This document shows, in pieces, positions 19,401-29,210 of a DNA stretch of 64,000 nt (positions within the stretch are counted from its first letter, which is position 1; each line of letters begins with the position of its first letter). Below the pieces are notes generated by a model. That model searched no databases and was not told where the DNA came from. It was given only the letters and a program-made list of their open reading frames with translations. Made by a program: the position numbers and the translations under genes. This DNA is from Eutreptiella sp. 'Long Island Sound 2002' (Eukaryota > Euglenozoa > Euglenophyceae > Eutreptiales > Eutreptiaceae), in assembly GCA_964036045.1 (NCBI GenBank), contig OZ038400.1, positions 14,815,079-14,879,078 on the forward strand. The letters are read 5' to 3'.

Positions 19401-21335
19401 TGGCATGAATTGTTCTCTAAATTCGACCTCCATGTGGTTTACACTCCGGGGCCAGTGAACCCCGTGGGTGATTTCTTGTCCCGTTGGGCTTACCCTGCTA
19501 ACCCGGCGTTGGGTGATGTGTCCATACATGGGACGGCCCAAGCGGCCGGGGATGTGCGGGACATGATGGCGGCCGAGAAAGAGGAACTTCTCGCCCGCCC
19601 CCTTGTATTTAGGGCGGTTGTGGCGCCCGTTGTTACTAGGTCTAAAGCGGCGCCTCGGGCTCAAGGGGCACCCGCGTGTGATCCACCCCCTCTGGCTTCG
19701 CCTCCAGTGGGGGGGGGGACGAAGCAAAAGAGAAAGCTTCGGAGACTGGAGCGAATTGTCAAGATAAAAAAATCTTGGAAGTCCCACAAGAAAACAACTC
19801 CTATACATGGGGAGGATGCTCCCAATGTTTTTGAGATAAATTGGGCTAAACACTACCCAAATTGTCAACGCTACAAGCAAATGTGGCAAGATGCCTTGAA
19901 TGGGAGCTTCCAAGATGGAGTGAGGTTGGTGGATAACAAGCTCGTCCGTAATGGACGGTGGTGTGTTCCTACGCCGCTAGTGCATCGTTTGGTAGCCGAA
20001 TACCATGATGCATTTCACTTAACTACCTCCAGTGTGGAAAAACACTGGAAGGAAATTAACCATGGCGTGGAAGGTGAGGGGTTGTACAAAGCAGTGGAAC
20101 TGCAATGTCAAACGTGTCCCTCATGTGCCATTCACACGCATGACACCAAGCGCAAGCAAGGGTACATGACCCCTATGCCTATACCTATGGAGCCCATGGA
20201 CTCCATAGCGCTTGATGTGTTTCACTACCCTTCCACCTCCCACGATGGAGAGGTGTATGACCGAATGCTCCTATGTGTATGCCGGCTTTCCGGCTACCTC
20301 ATCGCGATCCCTATTCCTAAACCCCGTCATGGAGACAAGGATGAAGGGCTGACGGGGAGAAGAGCGGCCCATTTGGTAATGGAGCGCTGGGTGGATAGGT
20401 TCGGAGCCCCTCGTGAAATATGCTCCGACCGTGGGCCACAATTTGTGAGCCAATATTTCCAAACCCTTTGTTCTAAGATTGGTGCCCGCTCGACTATGTG
20501 TCTCGCGGGTAGGCACCAAGGTAATGGCAAGGCCGAAAATACTGGCAAGCAACTAAGGCGTGCCGTTGCTAAAGCCATTACCTTGAAGAGAAAGAAAACT
20601 AATTGGGTAGAGGTTTTGCCCGCCGTGGTACGAGCGTGGCATGAGACTACAGGTCCTTCAGGTTATACACCTAACGAGATTGTGTTTGGTAAACACAACC
20701 GTACTAAGGGGCCTCCTCTTGCTGAGCCTAAGGGGGTGGCCCAAGACGCCGCTCACTACTTCCAACGGCGTGAGGAGCTTATTGCTCTTGCACGGAGGGC
20801 TATGATTCAAGTGCAAGAGACAATGGCTCGTAAGTATAATAAGAGTAGGAGGATGTCCCCCAATTTCTCAAAAGGGGACCGCGTATGGGTCTGTCGCCAA
20901 CGCAAAAATCTTGGCGATAAGACTTGTCCCTATTGGGATGGGCCCTATGAGGTTGTGGCCAAGAAGGCGCACGACCTCTATGTTATTCAAGTGGACCAAC
21001 GGAGGTTAGTTGACGTCCACGTTGATTGTTTAATGAAAACGGTCAACTCCCCTCGCTCCCCCGTGCCTCTAAATTACACGGAGGAGGTTGCTAGGGTGCC
21101 CTCCCAGTTTGAGGAGGACACCTATAATGTCAAGAAAATATTAAGTCACCGTACTTACCGCAAGGGACTTCTCTTCAAGGTGCGGTGGGAGGGTTATACC
21201 AAGGATTGGGATACCGAGGAACCCGTTGAAACCTTCTTACCGTCCTACAACAAAGTTTGGAGAGATTACTTGCAGAAACAGAATCTCACCCAAACCGTTG
21301 ACATCCTTGCCCACCTTGGTGGACCGCTCTCATGA
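16419..21335 (+). CDS. pol: Pol of element B: PR, Dam-like, RT, RNase H, integrase, chromodomain
   Basis: The frame is open from the gag TAG; 16419 is only a GTG, so synthesis by readthrough is more likely than independent initiation. The retropepsin motif is LVDFGCQAVAL (about residue 38), with Phe in place of the usual Thr/Ser. A Dam-like region (about 270-380) has DVDAFN and YWMCPPYH. RT (about 600-800) has WRLVVDYRQLN and YIDDIIIG; RNase H has TPDASN. Integrase has a His/Cys zinc motif and catalytic Asp (LDVFHY), Asp (CSDRGPQ) and Glu (GKAENTG). A chromodomain (FKVRWEGY, about 1567-1625) ends it, marking a chromovirus that targets modified chromatin. All core catalytic acids are intact. 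Confidence 0.93.
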   Translation: MALVPSRVMKGHIVTSEIQTELSVQVVLPNGERKALRVLVDFGCQAVALANPNVFGDQLSEKYESPQRRRLLQADNETPLPGGDEQIDVKIQFTGVVDGSVSLPRVAQYGVSPYLVPNLPWDMVLGHPWGYEHCVSHFARFNCLYSHHPVHSRFWIEDFREAPRTGKPFLVKPIHGKVSRQSVWGLTVPVIGAVAPTHPAPAIVVTPPGGEPPNRVEAEKHISYALTASSVAPVQDRACALELVEFAPEALARDVLPTRRDGSMWTQSDYGLTPYWAARVKKQFGKNPDVDAFNRVPGMAQATRWVSPLEDFFSTPADPSKLYWMCPPYHRFSDCVRKIRQEKLRAIVVGPKWTHREWWKPLMEITLQGYHLPGPETKACLYQNDHLTPLPQRGWSTVALYVDGGIAEENLAATKCHVASVLAPAVSNPNTDGEPGMTSEEESEDERVPNHLASVRTLTYQATHKKLLAPVTLDPTPEDLEAQECVRSRIAKIERELLGGRATTVKRYRKRKGATRLLAASRVGGVVTTQEPIVSPEVELMRKRILADYERDVFSGEVRLRPDQEHPKVRGTERLGFAKLDLYPNAKPKSVKPIRLVGERAAAEQEIVEDFLARGWIEPCPASEWASNGFVVPKKEKGKWRLVVDYRQLNEATLPDAHPLPLIENMLENQSKHKIFTIVDLSKGFHQIPLHPESRAKTAMNLAGKRYQWRVMPMGIKNGPAIFQRVMDHVLQGLDCADVYIDDIIIGSSGATEEELLANHDRDVRAVLDRLRKEELVASVSKTDFFVRSVEFCGHVLENGTRRPAPGKMLALERWDKPDNVRELRGFLGLANYYSGYVQHYASIATPLINMLKDLPKHKNGKKIGLTWNASANEAFLKLKRAITDIVPLQLADWDKDFVLTPDASNWAVGAALQQEGPDGALRPLAFFSRKLSGSQLNWSPREKECYAIVAALLKWHGWVGNKRVEVRTDHRSLENWATEDLKTVGGPSPRQARWHELFSKFDLHVVYTPGPVNPVGDFLSRWAYPANPALGDVSIHGTAQAAGDVRDMMAAEKEELLARPLVFRAVVAPVVTRSKAAPRAQGAPACDPPPLASPPVGGGTKQKRKLRRLERIVKIKKSWKSHKKTTPIHGEDAPNVFEINWAKHYPNCQRYKQMWQDALNGSFQDGVRLVDNKLVRNGRWCVPTPLVHRLVAEYHDAFHLTTSSVEKHWKEINHGVEGEGLYKAVELQCQTCPSCAIHTHDTKRKQGYMTPMPIPMEPMDSIALDVFHYPSTSHDGEVYDRMLLCVCRLSGYLIAIPIPKPRHGDKDEGLTGRRAAHLVMERWVDRFGAPREICSDRGPQFVSQYFQTLCSKIGARSTMCLAGRHQGNGKAENTGKQLRRAVAKAITLKRKKTNWVEVLPAVVRAWHETTGPSGYTPNEIVFGKHNRTKGPPLAEPKGVAQDAAHYFQRREELIALARRAMIQVQETMARKYNKSRRMSPNFSKGDRVWVCRQRKNLGDKTCPYWDGPYEVVAKKAHDLYVIQVDQRRLVDVHVDCLMKTVNSPRSPVPLNYTEEVARVPSQFEEDTYNVKKILSHRTYRKGLLFKVRWEGYTKDWDTEEPVETFLPSYNKVWRDYLQKQNLTQTVDILAHLGGPLS

Positions 21336-24300
21336 GCGTGCCACGAAAAGAAAACCCTAACCAATATGGATACATTATTGTTTGGGGAAGGGAGGAGAGA
21401 GCGAGAAGCGGTGGGAGACAGGACAGAAGATGTGCATGCACGGCGCGCACCTCGGTTACAAAAATCCCCACCGGAGCAGGGCGGTGGGTACCGCAGGTTT
21501 ACCCCACCGTCTACCTCTCTCACCGCTAAAGGCTTGAGAGTCCTTGGGGTGGGGTGGCGTGGCATATAGCCTGGGGCGGAAGTGGGACGTGTTCTTTCGG
21601 GGGTCTTAATGCCATTCAAACCCCTATCCTTGGGTCTTACTGGAGCACTCCTACCACCACCAGGACTACTGCCGTCAGTCCTGCCCACGATGACGCCCCC
21701 TGTCAAGGGTGCTAACAACGTGGCAAGCACTTCCCGAAGACTCTGCCGGGTTGTGCGCATGGTGGTGTTTGCAAGGTTTCGGAGTGCCGCCCCGTACCGA
21801 AACCACGACCCCACGACCGTCCCTGACCCGTGACCCAAGCCAACGAGCTAAATCATTTGCTCAAAATGGCGAAGGCTTGAAAACTTCGTTGGGTTGGCGG
21901 GTACAACCCATTTTCCCTTTTTGTGTTGGGCGTGATGGTTTTCCACCGATTTGCCCTTGTCCACACGAGGGTAGGTATACAAAGTACGGAATACTCGTGT
22001 GGCTCACATTACGTGGAAAAAATTTCGTGGCGTGCAAAATTGCCACTACATACGGCGAGGACTTAAGCCTAGAGGGAGGGGTCGTCCTCTACAATACAAG
22101 TATTCTAATATGAATTGCAATGGGTGCCTTTGCCCCGTCACTCTATGAGTGGGTGGGGTCTTCAAAGGCAAAGAGTGGCGTTGCGGATTTGGGCCGTCTC
22201 CGCCGCCTGGGTATTCGTCCCCGGTCGCTATGCGTGCCCGGGTTGGGAGTGGGTACCCTCCATTGCCATTGCATGGGGCCGCATGCTGGCTGGGTGTGCT
22301 CTTCATGTCCTTGATGAATTTCGCGGGGGAGTTCCTGCCTGCAACGAGAGGGAACAAACAATATGATGAAAAGGGCGAGTGTGCACATGCATATGTTTAT
22401 GAGAGAATATGTATATTAATGTTTTCTCTAGAGTTCCCCACGAGTGGACTTGGATTTCCACAACACCCGAGGGGTCCTCTATCCCAACACCCAACCAAAC
22501 GGGTTGGGATATGGGCGTGGCATTTTTCTTTATAGAGACCCGTGCGTGGACTTGGATTTCCACAACACACACGAGTCTCTCTGTCCGAGACACACCAAAA
22601 CCGGGTGTGCCCGTGGCCAATGGTAGCGTGTGTGTGCGCATGCCATTAATTTAGTTACGGGATTATATGGTTGCCTATTACGTTGGTTATCACCCGCCCC
22701 CCGAGCAAGCAAGACCTAGGTTGACACCTACCTTTGGGGTTTTGTAGCCGTGTACACCGGCCCAAGTTTACACACGGAGGTGTAAACATGAATCCGTCAT
22801 ACACGGTGTAGAGGGGTTGGGGGAGTAAAACTCCTTCGGGGCGTGTCATCGTGCCCCCGGGGAGTAGGGTGGGCTGATTCACCAGCGGGACCGTACGGGC
22901 GACCTCCCCAATTTGCGACCTGGAGGTGACCCCCTGCGCTACGGCCCGCCGGTTGCACACCCACCGACAAAGGTAACACGCAAGCTAACCTAAGTGTTTA
23001 TACGCACGCCCCCAAGACACACACGAACACCAAGCAACAAGGTGGCGTATCTATACACGTGTTCTATTGTGGATATGCTTACTGTTTGTTGTGTGTACGT
23101 GGGTAGTTTGTGGAAACTCTTGCACGTGCCGTATGTGTGGAGTGCCACCATCACGTGCCCCAAGGCCGCCACCGCGAGACCCACACTCTGTGATGCCCTC
23201 CGGGCGAGTGTGTGCCCCCGGGCCCTGCCAGTGGGTGTGCGCGCACAAGTGTGTCTTGTGTTTGTCGCTGTGCATCGCTCTATTATGTGTATATATGATA
23301 TATATACGTAGTATGGCTCCTAGGTGAGGGGTTAGCAGTGAGGTCAGGTTATTATTACATGGTTATGAGGTTTGTCTATTTAAGTGTGTCTACTCACACC
23401 CTCATCCCATCTCCGTACCTCCTCCTTTACCCTCTACGTGGTGCATCACGCGTGACACACATGCTAAATTAAGCATCCACACGGACACGGCCCTTGGCTG
23501 AGCCGTGCCCGTAGCATTTAGCCACAGCCGTGGCTGGCTTCCGACACCCCACAGATCCATCTTTTTTGTGTGTCGGTTCAGTTTGCAAGTGGGCCTTTGG
23601 CTAGGCCTTGTCTGGGAATTTACAAGCAAGTGAGCAAGCAAGCTTACATCTTACAAGCAAGAACTCACTCGTTAATGCAAGTGTTAAATCAAGCACATCA
23701 AGAACATCAAGCACATCAAGCCCTCATAAATTGTCTAAAGCACGAAGGTGGAAGGTGTGGGCATCGTACCCGTGTTTATCTTTGTGCCTAGTGTTTTAAG
23801 CGGTTCTTTTACCCTGAGGCCATCGTGACCTCTTTCCTCTAATTAGTGAGCTACCGCGCGCATGGTGGGCCATCGTGGCCGTGTTTGTTAAGTGGCCTAA
23901 GCATGCACAAGACAGTGGCGAGCACAAGTCAGTCATGCATCCCTGACCTCTACCTTTGTTTCCCCACGTGCTCCCTGCTGCAGGCACAGTCCTAAGTTGC
24001 TGTCAGTGTCTCCTGTCCCTGTTGCTGGCTTTTCTTTGTCAAAAGTAAAATTTTGGCACTGTCGCGTCGCACCGCTTCGCATGTACCGTTACCTTCAGTT
24101 TTGTTTAAAAGTGTGATTTCACTTTGCCTTTAGTTTTAATTCTTTGAAAAACTACCTGCCCTTACCTGCTGGACCCCACATGCCTCATGCGACACGCAGG
24201 GACCAGACTCTACGCGCCGCAGCTCGCGATTTCGCCTACTACTTATTGCGGGACCTGCGGGATCCCGTTCGTCAATTTGTGTATTCTGGCGGTAGTTCGA

Positions 24301-24472
24301 TTCCCACCGATCGGAGCTACTTCAGCGGTCGTGCGGCCGGCTGCGAGATTGCCCGCAGGTTCGATTCCCTATGGGAGGGAATCTGCTAACACGGATTTGT
24401 TGCTGTTTGTGACTGCTACGTTCCTCTTGGGCATGTACTTCCTGCCCGTGGCAGTCGTTTTAAGTGGGGGGG
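21336..24472 (+). other. Long 3' non-coding region of element B
   Basis: 3.1 kb between the pol stop and the 3' LTR without a convincing ORF on either strand. It contains repeated words (GTGGACTTGGATTTCCACAA occurs twice, near 22443 and 22545) and several short inverted repeats, including the perfect 7-bp hairpin GATTCCC/GGGAATC at 24363-24369/24377-24383 about 90 bases before the polypurine tract. Function unknown. Confidence 0.6.
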
Positions 24473-24816
24473 TGAAGCAGGTCACAACCCTACCCTGGCA
24501 TTTTACCCCTAAGGGAGCATTATTTGGCCCTATATATGGGATATATGTGGGATAGGGTATATCATATTCCATTTCCTTGTTAGGAATATAGGATGTGGGA
24601 TAGATAAGGCAATCATGGATGTTTAGTAGTTATATCAATTAGTGGATGATAGGGTGGATTTCTCATATGTGCATATCAGGTATTTCATTGGCTATGTGTA
24701 CCATATCTGTTTGCAGGATACTATTCAGTCAACACAATCGTTATGTCTTCTATGCCAAGCAATGTTGCTGCCCATGCCACTGCGACCTCTGCTCCTGACC
24801 ACCCGGTCTGGTTTCA
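24473..24816 (+). repeat. 3' LTR of element B (344 bp)
   Basis: Same length and, as far as I can read, same sequence as the 5' LTR. Preceded by the polypurine tract AAGTGGGGGG (24462-24472) and followed by TCGG at 24817-24820. Confidence 0.95.
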
Positions 24817-24820
24817 TCGG

Positions 24821-25862
24821 GACATGGGCAAAACCCTTGTCACGTATGGCTCCCCATCTTATCGGCCACACGAAGATATATAACATGGGCGTGAGCATAT
24901 CAAGACATATACCATGCATATAAAACATACCCTCAAAAGTGGCTCCCACCATGATATGCCATGTCTCTCCATGGACATAACTCCACGTTAAAAATGCTTA
25001 GGAACCCAAAGAAAGTATCTATGCAACCCCAACACTCATGCGGTACACTCGAAAGTCGCAAAAAAATATTCGGTTGCACGGTCCAAGAGTTATATATCAC
25101 TTTCTACCCCCTTGACCCTTATCCCTTGCTACACCAGGCATGTGTACACACCAAAGACGTTTGATGCTTCCTAAATTAAGTTGAGACTAAGGCGCTTGCA
25201 ACCCAACCTTACTTACTCTCTTTCCTCACACTGGCGCGTAGATATGGCCCCTCAAACTGGTCCCACCATTCACTTTTGTTTCCCTTATATCTCAAAGTCA
25301 AATGGGTGGCAAGTATAAGGGAAACCTGATTCGGGCATAGGGAAAAGAGTATGACCACTCGAAGAAGACCAAATCAAGTGCGGCGATGTCGAAGTCGAAA
25401 ATCCGATTTCGACATCGCGAAAAATTCAGATTAAAATTTCGAGTGCTTATTTAGAAAATTGCGGAAGCAACGAACCCTTTACTGATGAAATCTGACCCTT
25501 CATCGGGGTTTCCGCCAAAATATCTGGAAATAACAGTTAACCAATCGGTTACCGCAAAATCGCGAGACAACTGACAGTCGCCGATACATTGACCATCAGA
25601 ACGAAAGGCTGAAAAATTACGGAAACATTATGATAATAAAACCCTGTTGATTCCTGATATTCCGATATATAAATCTCAACTGGCGGCGCCTCGGTTCTGA
25701 ATATGGCCGCTCATAGCCGGAATGGCCAAACCTATCACACTATCACATCGGGTTAGATCAGGTGGATGGGAGAGTATGATATCAGCCAATGGCGGCTTGC
25801 CGGCCCATAGATACGGACCCCAAGTGACCCAAAGATGGCCACGGGGGTCCGAACCGGCTTCA
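24821..25862 (-). repeat. 3' LTR of element A, part 2
   Basis: This matches 35651-36692 with roughly 25 substitutions. Its right edge (...CGGCTTCA at 25862) is the TG end of the 3' LTR on the minus strand, directly next to the polypurine tract at 25863-25873. Confidence 0.93.
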
Positions 25863-25873
25863 CCCCCCTTCTC
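25863..25873 (-). promoter_or_regulatory. Polypurine tract of element A
   Basis: Minus strand GAGAAGGGGGG sits directly before the TG end of the 3' LTR at 25862, the expected position for the plus-strand primer. It confirms that the element reads leftward. Confidence 0.85.
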
Positions 25874-26257
25874 AGAGCGTTGTTACCGCTCAGAAGTCAT
25901 TGAAGAGAGGACGGGAGGACCCCAATGGGCTCCACACCCTCCCCCCCCATGTCCCAAGGACACATGGAGGCCCCACACACGCCGTAGGCGTCCCTCATGC
26001 CCCAAGGGAGGGGTGAGGACACTGATAATCGGGGCCCTACGCCATATCCGGTCTCCACTTGATCTACAGCATGGACCAAGGGGATCAAAGATAGAAAAAC
26101 GTCGTCGGTCGACCTAAATAAGTATACCACAATGAAATATATATGTGGAGATCGAGTGAAGGGGGTATATGGCCAATCAAGGCCGAAAAATCCCCGGATG
26201 AACGCCCTCACCCGTCTCCCCAAGCACAGAAACAAACAAAATGCCAAGGGGGATCCA

Positions 26258-27871
26258 TTACGGTGCTACAGCAGCAACCAAATGGACCAACACGTCCTTG
26301 ACATCCAAAGAAATATTCTTTTTCTTCAGGTAGTCCATCCAGACCGTGGTGTACCTCGGCACAAAACTGCTCGGAGGCTCCCACGAATCCCTGGATGTGG
26401 CGAATCCCTTCCAACGGACTTTATAAAGCCTACCCCCAGGCGTCCCCGGGTCCGGCTTGTCCGCCAGGATCTTCTCAGCGGTGAAGTCGTCGTCCTCACC
26501 CTCGTCGTCCGACTCCACATCGCCGGCCGTGAACTCGAAGGTGACGGGACGTCCGCTGGGGTCTGGTGCTCGGGGAAGAAGCTGGGTATGGTCGCGGTCC
26601 AGGATCTTGTTATCCCCCACACGAACCGCATACACATCCTGCCCGACCTTCCGCACGATTACCCCCGGCACATACCAAGACGCCTGCCGATGCCTGGACA
26701 GGACATCCTTGTGGTGCCGCTCCACCCACACGGTGTCTTGGAGAGCATACTTCTGGACTTTTCCCTGCTTGAAGTACTTGGCCCTCTTGTCATGCTCGTC
26801 CTGAAGTGCCTTGCACACGTTGGCAGGCGTGTCGTCCGACTCAGCCATCATGGCATTCGCATCCCGGGCCACTTTGCCATGGTTCATCCACGGGAGAGTG
26901 CGTGACACTCGATCCCGTAGGAACAGGATTCGATGGGGCGACAGCCCAGTGGGTCCCGGAAGGTCGTGATACGCTTGGAGTACTCTCCACAGCGAATTAT
27001 ACCAATTCCGGCCCGGTTCGTCGATGTGCAGCTGGCGGAACTTCTCGAACATCTGCCGCCCGGCCACCTCAGCTCGGCCATTCGACCGGCTGTGGTACGC
27101 CACGGTCTTGGCGTGCCCAATACCCATGTGCTTGCACATCGTCTTGAACCACGTTCCCACAAACTGGCTGCCCCGATCGCTGCAGATGACAGCCGGGACA
27201 TCAAAAATCGTCAGCCAATGCCTGATCATGGCATTAGCGACGGTCTTCGCCTGCAGCCCTACTCCATGCTTGTCCTTCTTGTCCTTCTTCTTGGACTTCT
27301 TGCCAGGGACCGCCACGATATACCCACTGTGCCTATCCACCGCCAGGATGACACAGTCGTAGATCTCTCCTTCCACGGTGACCTCAGGCATGGCGAATAC
27401 ATCCATGGCCACGGACCGCATAGGGGCCTCCGGTATAGCCGTATACACCGGGTTGCCGGCTGTGGAGTGGTTGGGGCTCTTCGTGGCCCGACACACGGCA
27501 CAGTCGCTGCAGTACCTATCCAGGATGGCGTAGTACCCCGGAGGGAACTTGAAACGCCACTCCAGGTCCTGCTGCATCTTGTCTCGGCCAGGGTGCATGA
27601 ACTGGGCGTTGTGCCAATGGTCAATGAGCTCCTCCACTCGGTTTTCGGGCACCAGCAGCTTGTCCTTGAGGAACAACTTGTCGCCATCCTCGGTCAAGCC
27701 CTCGGGCCATTCGTCGTCCGACGGGGCGCTCACGGCATTCCAGTACTTGCTCCAGTGCTCGGATGCCGCATAGTCATCCGACCAGTCCTCTGTGAGCACC
27801 GACCTGACTAGCTCTACAGGGGCCACCATCCATTGCTCGATTATCCTCTCGAATAGCTTGGACGCGGGCAC
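26258..27871 (-). CDS. pol: Pol of element A, part 3: integrase and chromodomain
   Basis: The third piece of a broken pol. It starts in a frame different from the upstream piece: the natural joint is near 27870, where the preceding frame reads AKFRGARVQ and this one GVPASKLFERI, so one base was gained or lost in a G/C run. It has the integrase His-His-Cys-Cys zinc motif (HNAQFMHPGRDK ... CSDCAVC). The catalytic core has Asp (VAMDVFAM), Asp (CSDRGSQF) and Glu (NGRAEVAG), and a chromodomain (YKVRWKGF) lies near the end. Stop is TAA. Confidence 0.88.
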   Translation of the reverse strand: MPASKLFERIIEQWMVAPVELVRSVLTEDWSDDYAASEHWSKYWNAVSAPSDDEWPEGLTEDGDKLFLKDKLLVPENRVEELIDHWHNAQFMHPGRDKMQQDLEWRFKFPPGYYAILDRYCSDCAVCRATKSPNHSTAGNPVYTAIPEAPMRSVAMDVFAMPEVTVEGEIYDCVILAVDRHSGYIVAVPGKKSKKKDKKDKHGVGLQAKTVANAMIRHWLTIFDVPAVICSDRGSQFVGTWFKTMCKHMGIGHAKTVAYHSRSNGRAEVAGRQMFEKFRQLHIDEPGRNWYNSLWRVLQAYHDLPGPTGLSPHRILFLRDRVSRTLPWMNHGKVARDANAMMAESDDTPANVCKALQDEHDKRAKYFKQGKVQKYALQDTVWVERHHKDVLSRHRQASWYVPGVIVRKVGQDVYAVRVGDNKILDRDHTQLLPRAPDPSGRPVTFEFTAGDVESDDEGEDDDFTAEKILADKPDPGTPGGRLYKVRWKGFATSRDSWEPPSSFVPRYTTVWMDYLKKKNISLDVKDVLVHLVAAVAP

Positions 27872-29195
27872 CCCGGAACTTGGCCAGGTCCGTACGGTTT
27901 GCCATCACCACGAAGCACTTGACCCCCTCCTGCTCCATGGCCTTCTCCATCTCGATGATGCGCTTGGCCTCCTCGGTCTCCTCGGCGTCTCCATGGCTGG
28001 ATATGTCCATCCAAGCCTTGCCCGCGGGGTAGGCCCATCGACTGAGGCAATCTGCCACAGTGTTGTCCTTCCCCGGGACGTATACGACGCTGAGGTCGAA
28101 CTTGGCGAACGTCTCGTGCCACCGGGCCCTCCTAGCCGCTCGTCCTGAGGGGGTGTCGACATGCTCCTTGTGCCAGCTCTGTAGGGACTGGTGGTCCGTG
28201 CAAACCACCACCGGCTGCAGTCCGATGTGGCCAGACCACTTCCTGAGCGCACATACAATGGCGTATGTCTCCTTCTCCCTCGCGGTCCATGTTCGGCGTT
28301 GGCCCTCGGCCAGGATCCTGCTCCAAAACGCCACGGGAACATGAGTCCCGTCGTCCCGGACTTGCTCGAGGACTGCCCCCATGGCATAGTCCGAGGCGTC
28401 TGTCCGTAGCACGAATCCCTTGTCCGGGTCCACCAGGAACAGCCCCAACTGCCCCAGGAGTCGCTCCTTCAGACGGTTGAACGCATCCTCAGCCTCAGGG
28501 GTCCAGGCAAGCTTTTTCTTGCTCCCCTTCCGGCCATCGAACTTGCCCACCTGCAACATCTTGTGCAGCGGCCCCGACAGTTCTGCATACATCCGGACAT
28601 AGCCCGAATAGTAATTGCAGAACCCCATGAAGGATCGGAGTTCGCTGATGGTCTGGGGCTTCTCCCAGTGGTGCAGGGACGCCAGTTTCCCAGGCATGGG
28701 ACGGCGTTGCCCGTGACCAACCACGTGACCCGCGAACTCCACTTCCTTCACGAAGAGTGAGGCTTTGGTGGGCTTGCACACCATGTTGTGCTTGTCCAGC
28801 TCGCTGAGCACTCGGCGCAGATCCTTCTCATGCGCTTCGATGAGCTCGTCCTCAGTCATGTTCTCCGTGCCGGATCCGATGATGATGTCATCCACGAAGG
28901 GGTCGGCAAAGTCCCGGACAGGACCGAGTAGGTCCTCCATCATGCGCTGGAAAGCGGCGTTGCCATTCTTGGCGCCCATAGGCACCACTTTCCACTGCAT
29001 GGGCCCCAGCGGCGTCGACATCGCTGTGCAGGGCCTGGAGTCCGGGTGTAGCGGCATCTGGTGATAACCGTGTTTCAGGTCCAGCACCGTGAAAATCCGC
29101 TTTTTCTGTTGTTTTTGGAGGATGGAGTCGATCAGGGGGAGCGAATACGAGTCGTGCTCGGTCTGCTCGTTCAAACCTCTGTAATCAACCACCAA
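27774..29195 (-). CDS. pol: Pol of element A, part 2: RT and RNase H
   Basis: Continues the frame of part 1 after a TAG at 29211-29213; the first ATG of this piece is not a biological start. The RT begins at VVDYRGLNEQ, with the catalytic loop FVDDIIIGSG; the usual Tyr is Phe, but both Asp residues remain. RNase H follows (LRTDASDYAMG, TDHQSLQ). The piece runs into the wrong frame near 27870. Confidence 0.88.
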   Translation of the reverse strand: MVVDYRGLNEQTEHDSYSLPLIDSILQKQQKKRIFTVLDLKHGYHQMPLHPDSRPCTAMSTPLGPMQWKVVPMGAKNGNAAFQRMMEDLLGPVRDFADPFVDDIIIGSGTENMTEDELIEAHEKDLRRVLSELDKHNMVCKPTKASLFVKEVEFAGHVVGHGQRRPMPGKLASLHHWEKPQTISELRSFMGFCNYYSGYVRMYAELSGPLHKMLQVGKFDGRKGSKKKLAWTPEAEDAFNRLKERLLGQLGLFLVDPDKGFVLRTDASDYAMGAVLEQVRDDGTHVPVAFWSRILAEGQRRTWTAREKETYAIVCALRKWSGHIGLQPVVVCTDHQSLQSWHKEHVDTPSGRAARRARWHETFAKFDLSVVYVPGKDNTVADCLSRWAYPAGKAWMDISSHGDAEETEEAKRIIEMEKAMEQEGVKCFVVMANRTDLAKFRGARVQAIREDNRAMDGGPCRASQVGAHRGLVG

Positions 29196-29210
29196 CCTCC
29201 ACTCGCCCTT

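Larger units (their letters stand above)
11938..24816 (+). mobile_element. Family B chromovirus (Ty3 type), young insertion
   Basis: A complete 12,879-bp element: LTR 11938-12281, initiator-tRNA primer site, gag, pol with C-terminal chromodomain, a 3.1-kb 3' non-coding region, polypurine tract and LTR 24473-24816. The two 344-bp LTRs appear identical over their whole length, so the insertion is recent and may be active. It sits inside the 3' LTR of element A with a TCGG duplication. Confidence 0.95.

Noticed and set aside
21266-21838. 190-codon minus-strand frame at the end of element B pol
   Set aside because: It overlaps the chromodomain-coding strand and has no recognisable content; an antisense shadow is more likely.
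24280-24385. Two tRNA-like GTTCGATTCCC words resembling T-arms near the end of element B
   Set aside because: Neither can be folded into a cloverleaf; the flanking bases do not form a 5-bp T-stem or acceptor stem. The second is better explained as half of a 7-bp hairpin.
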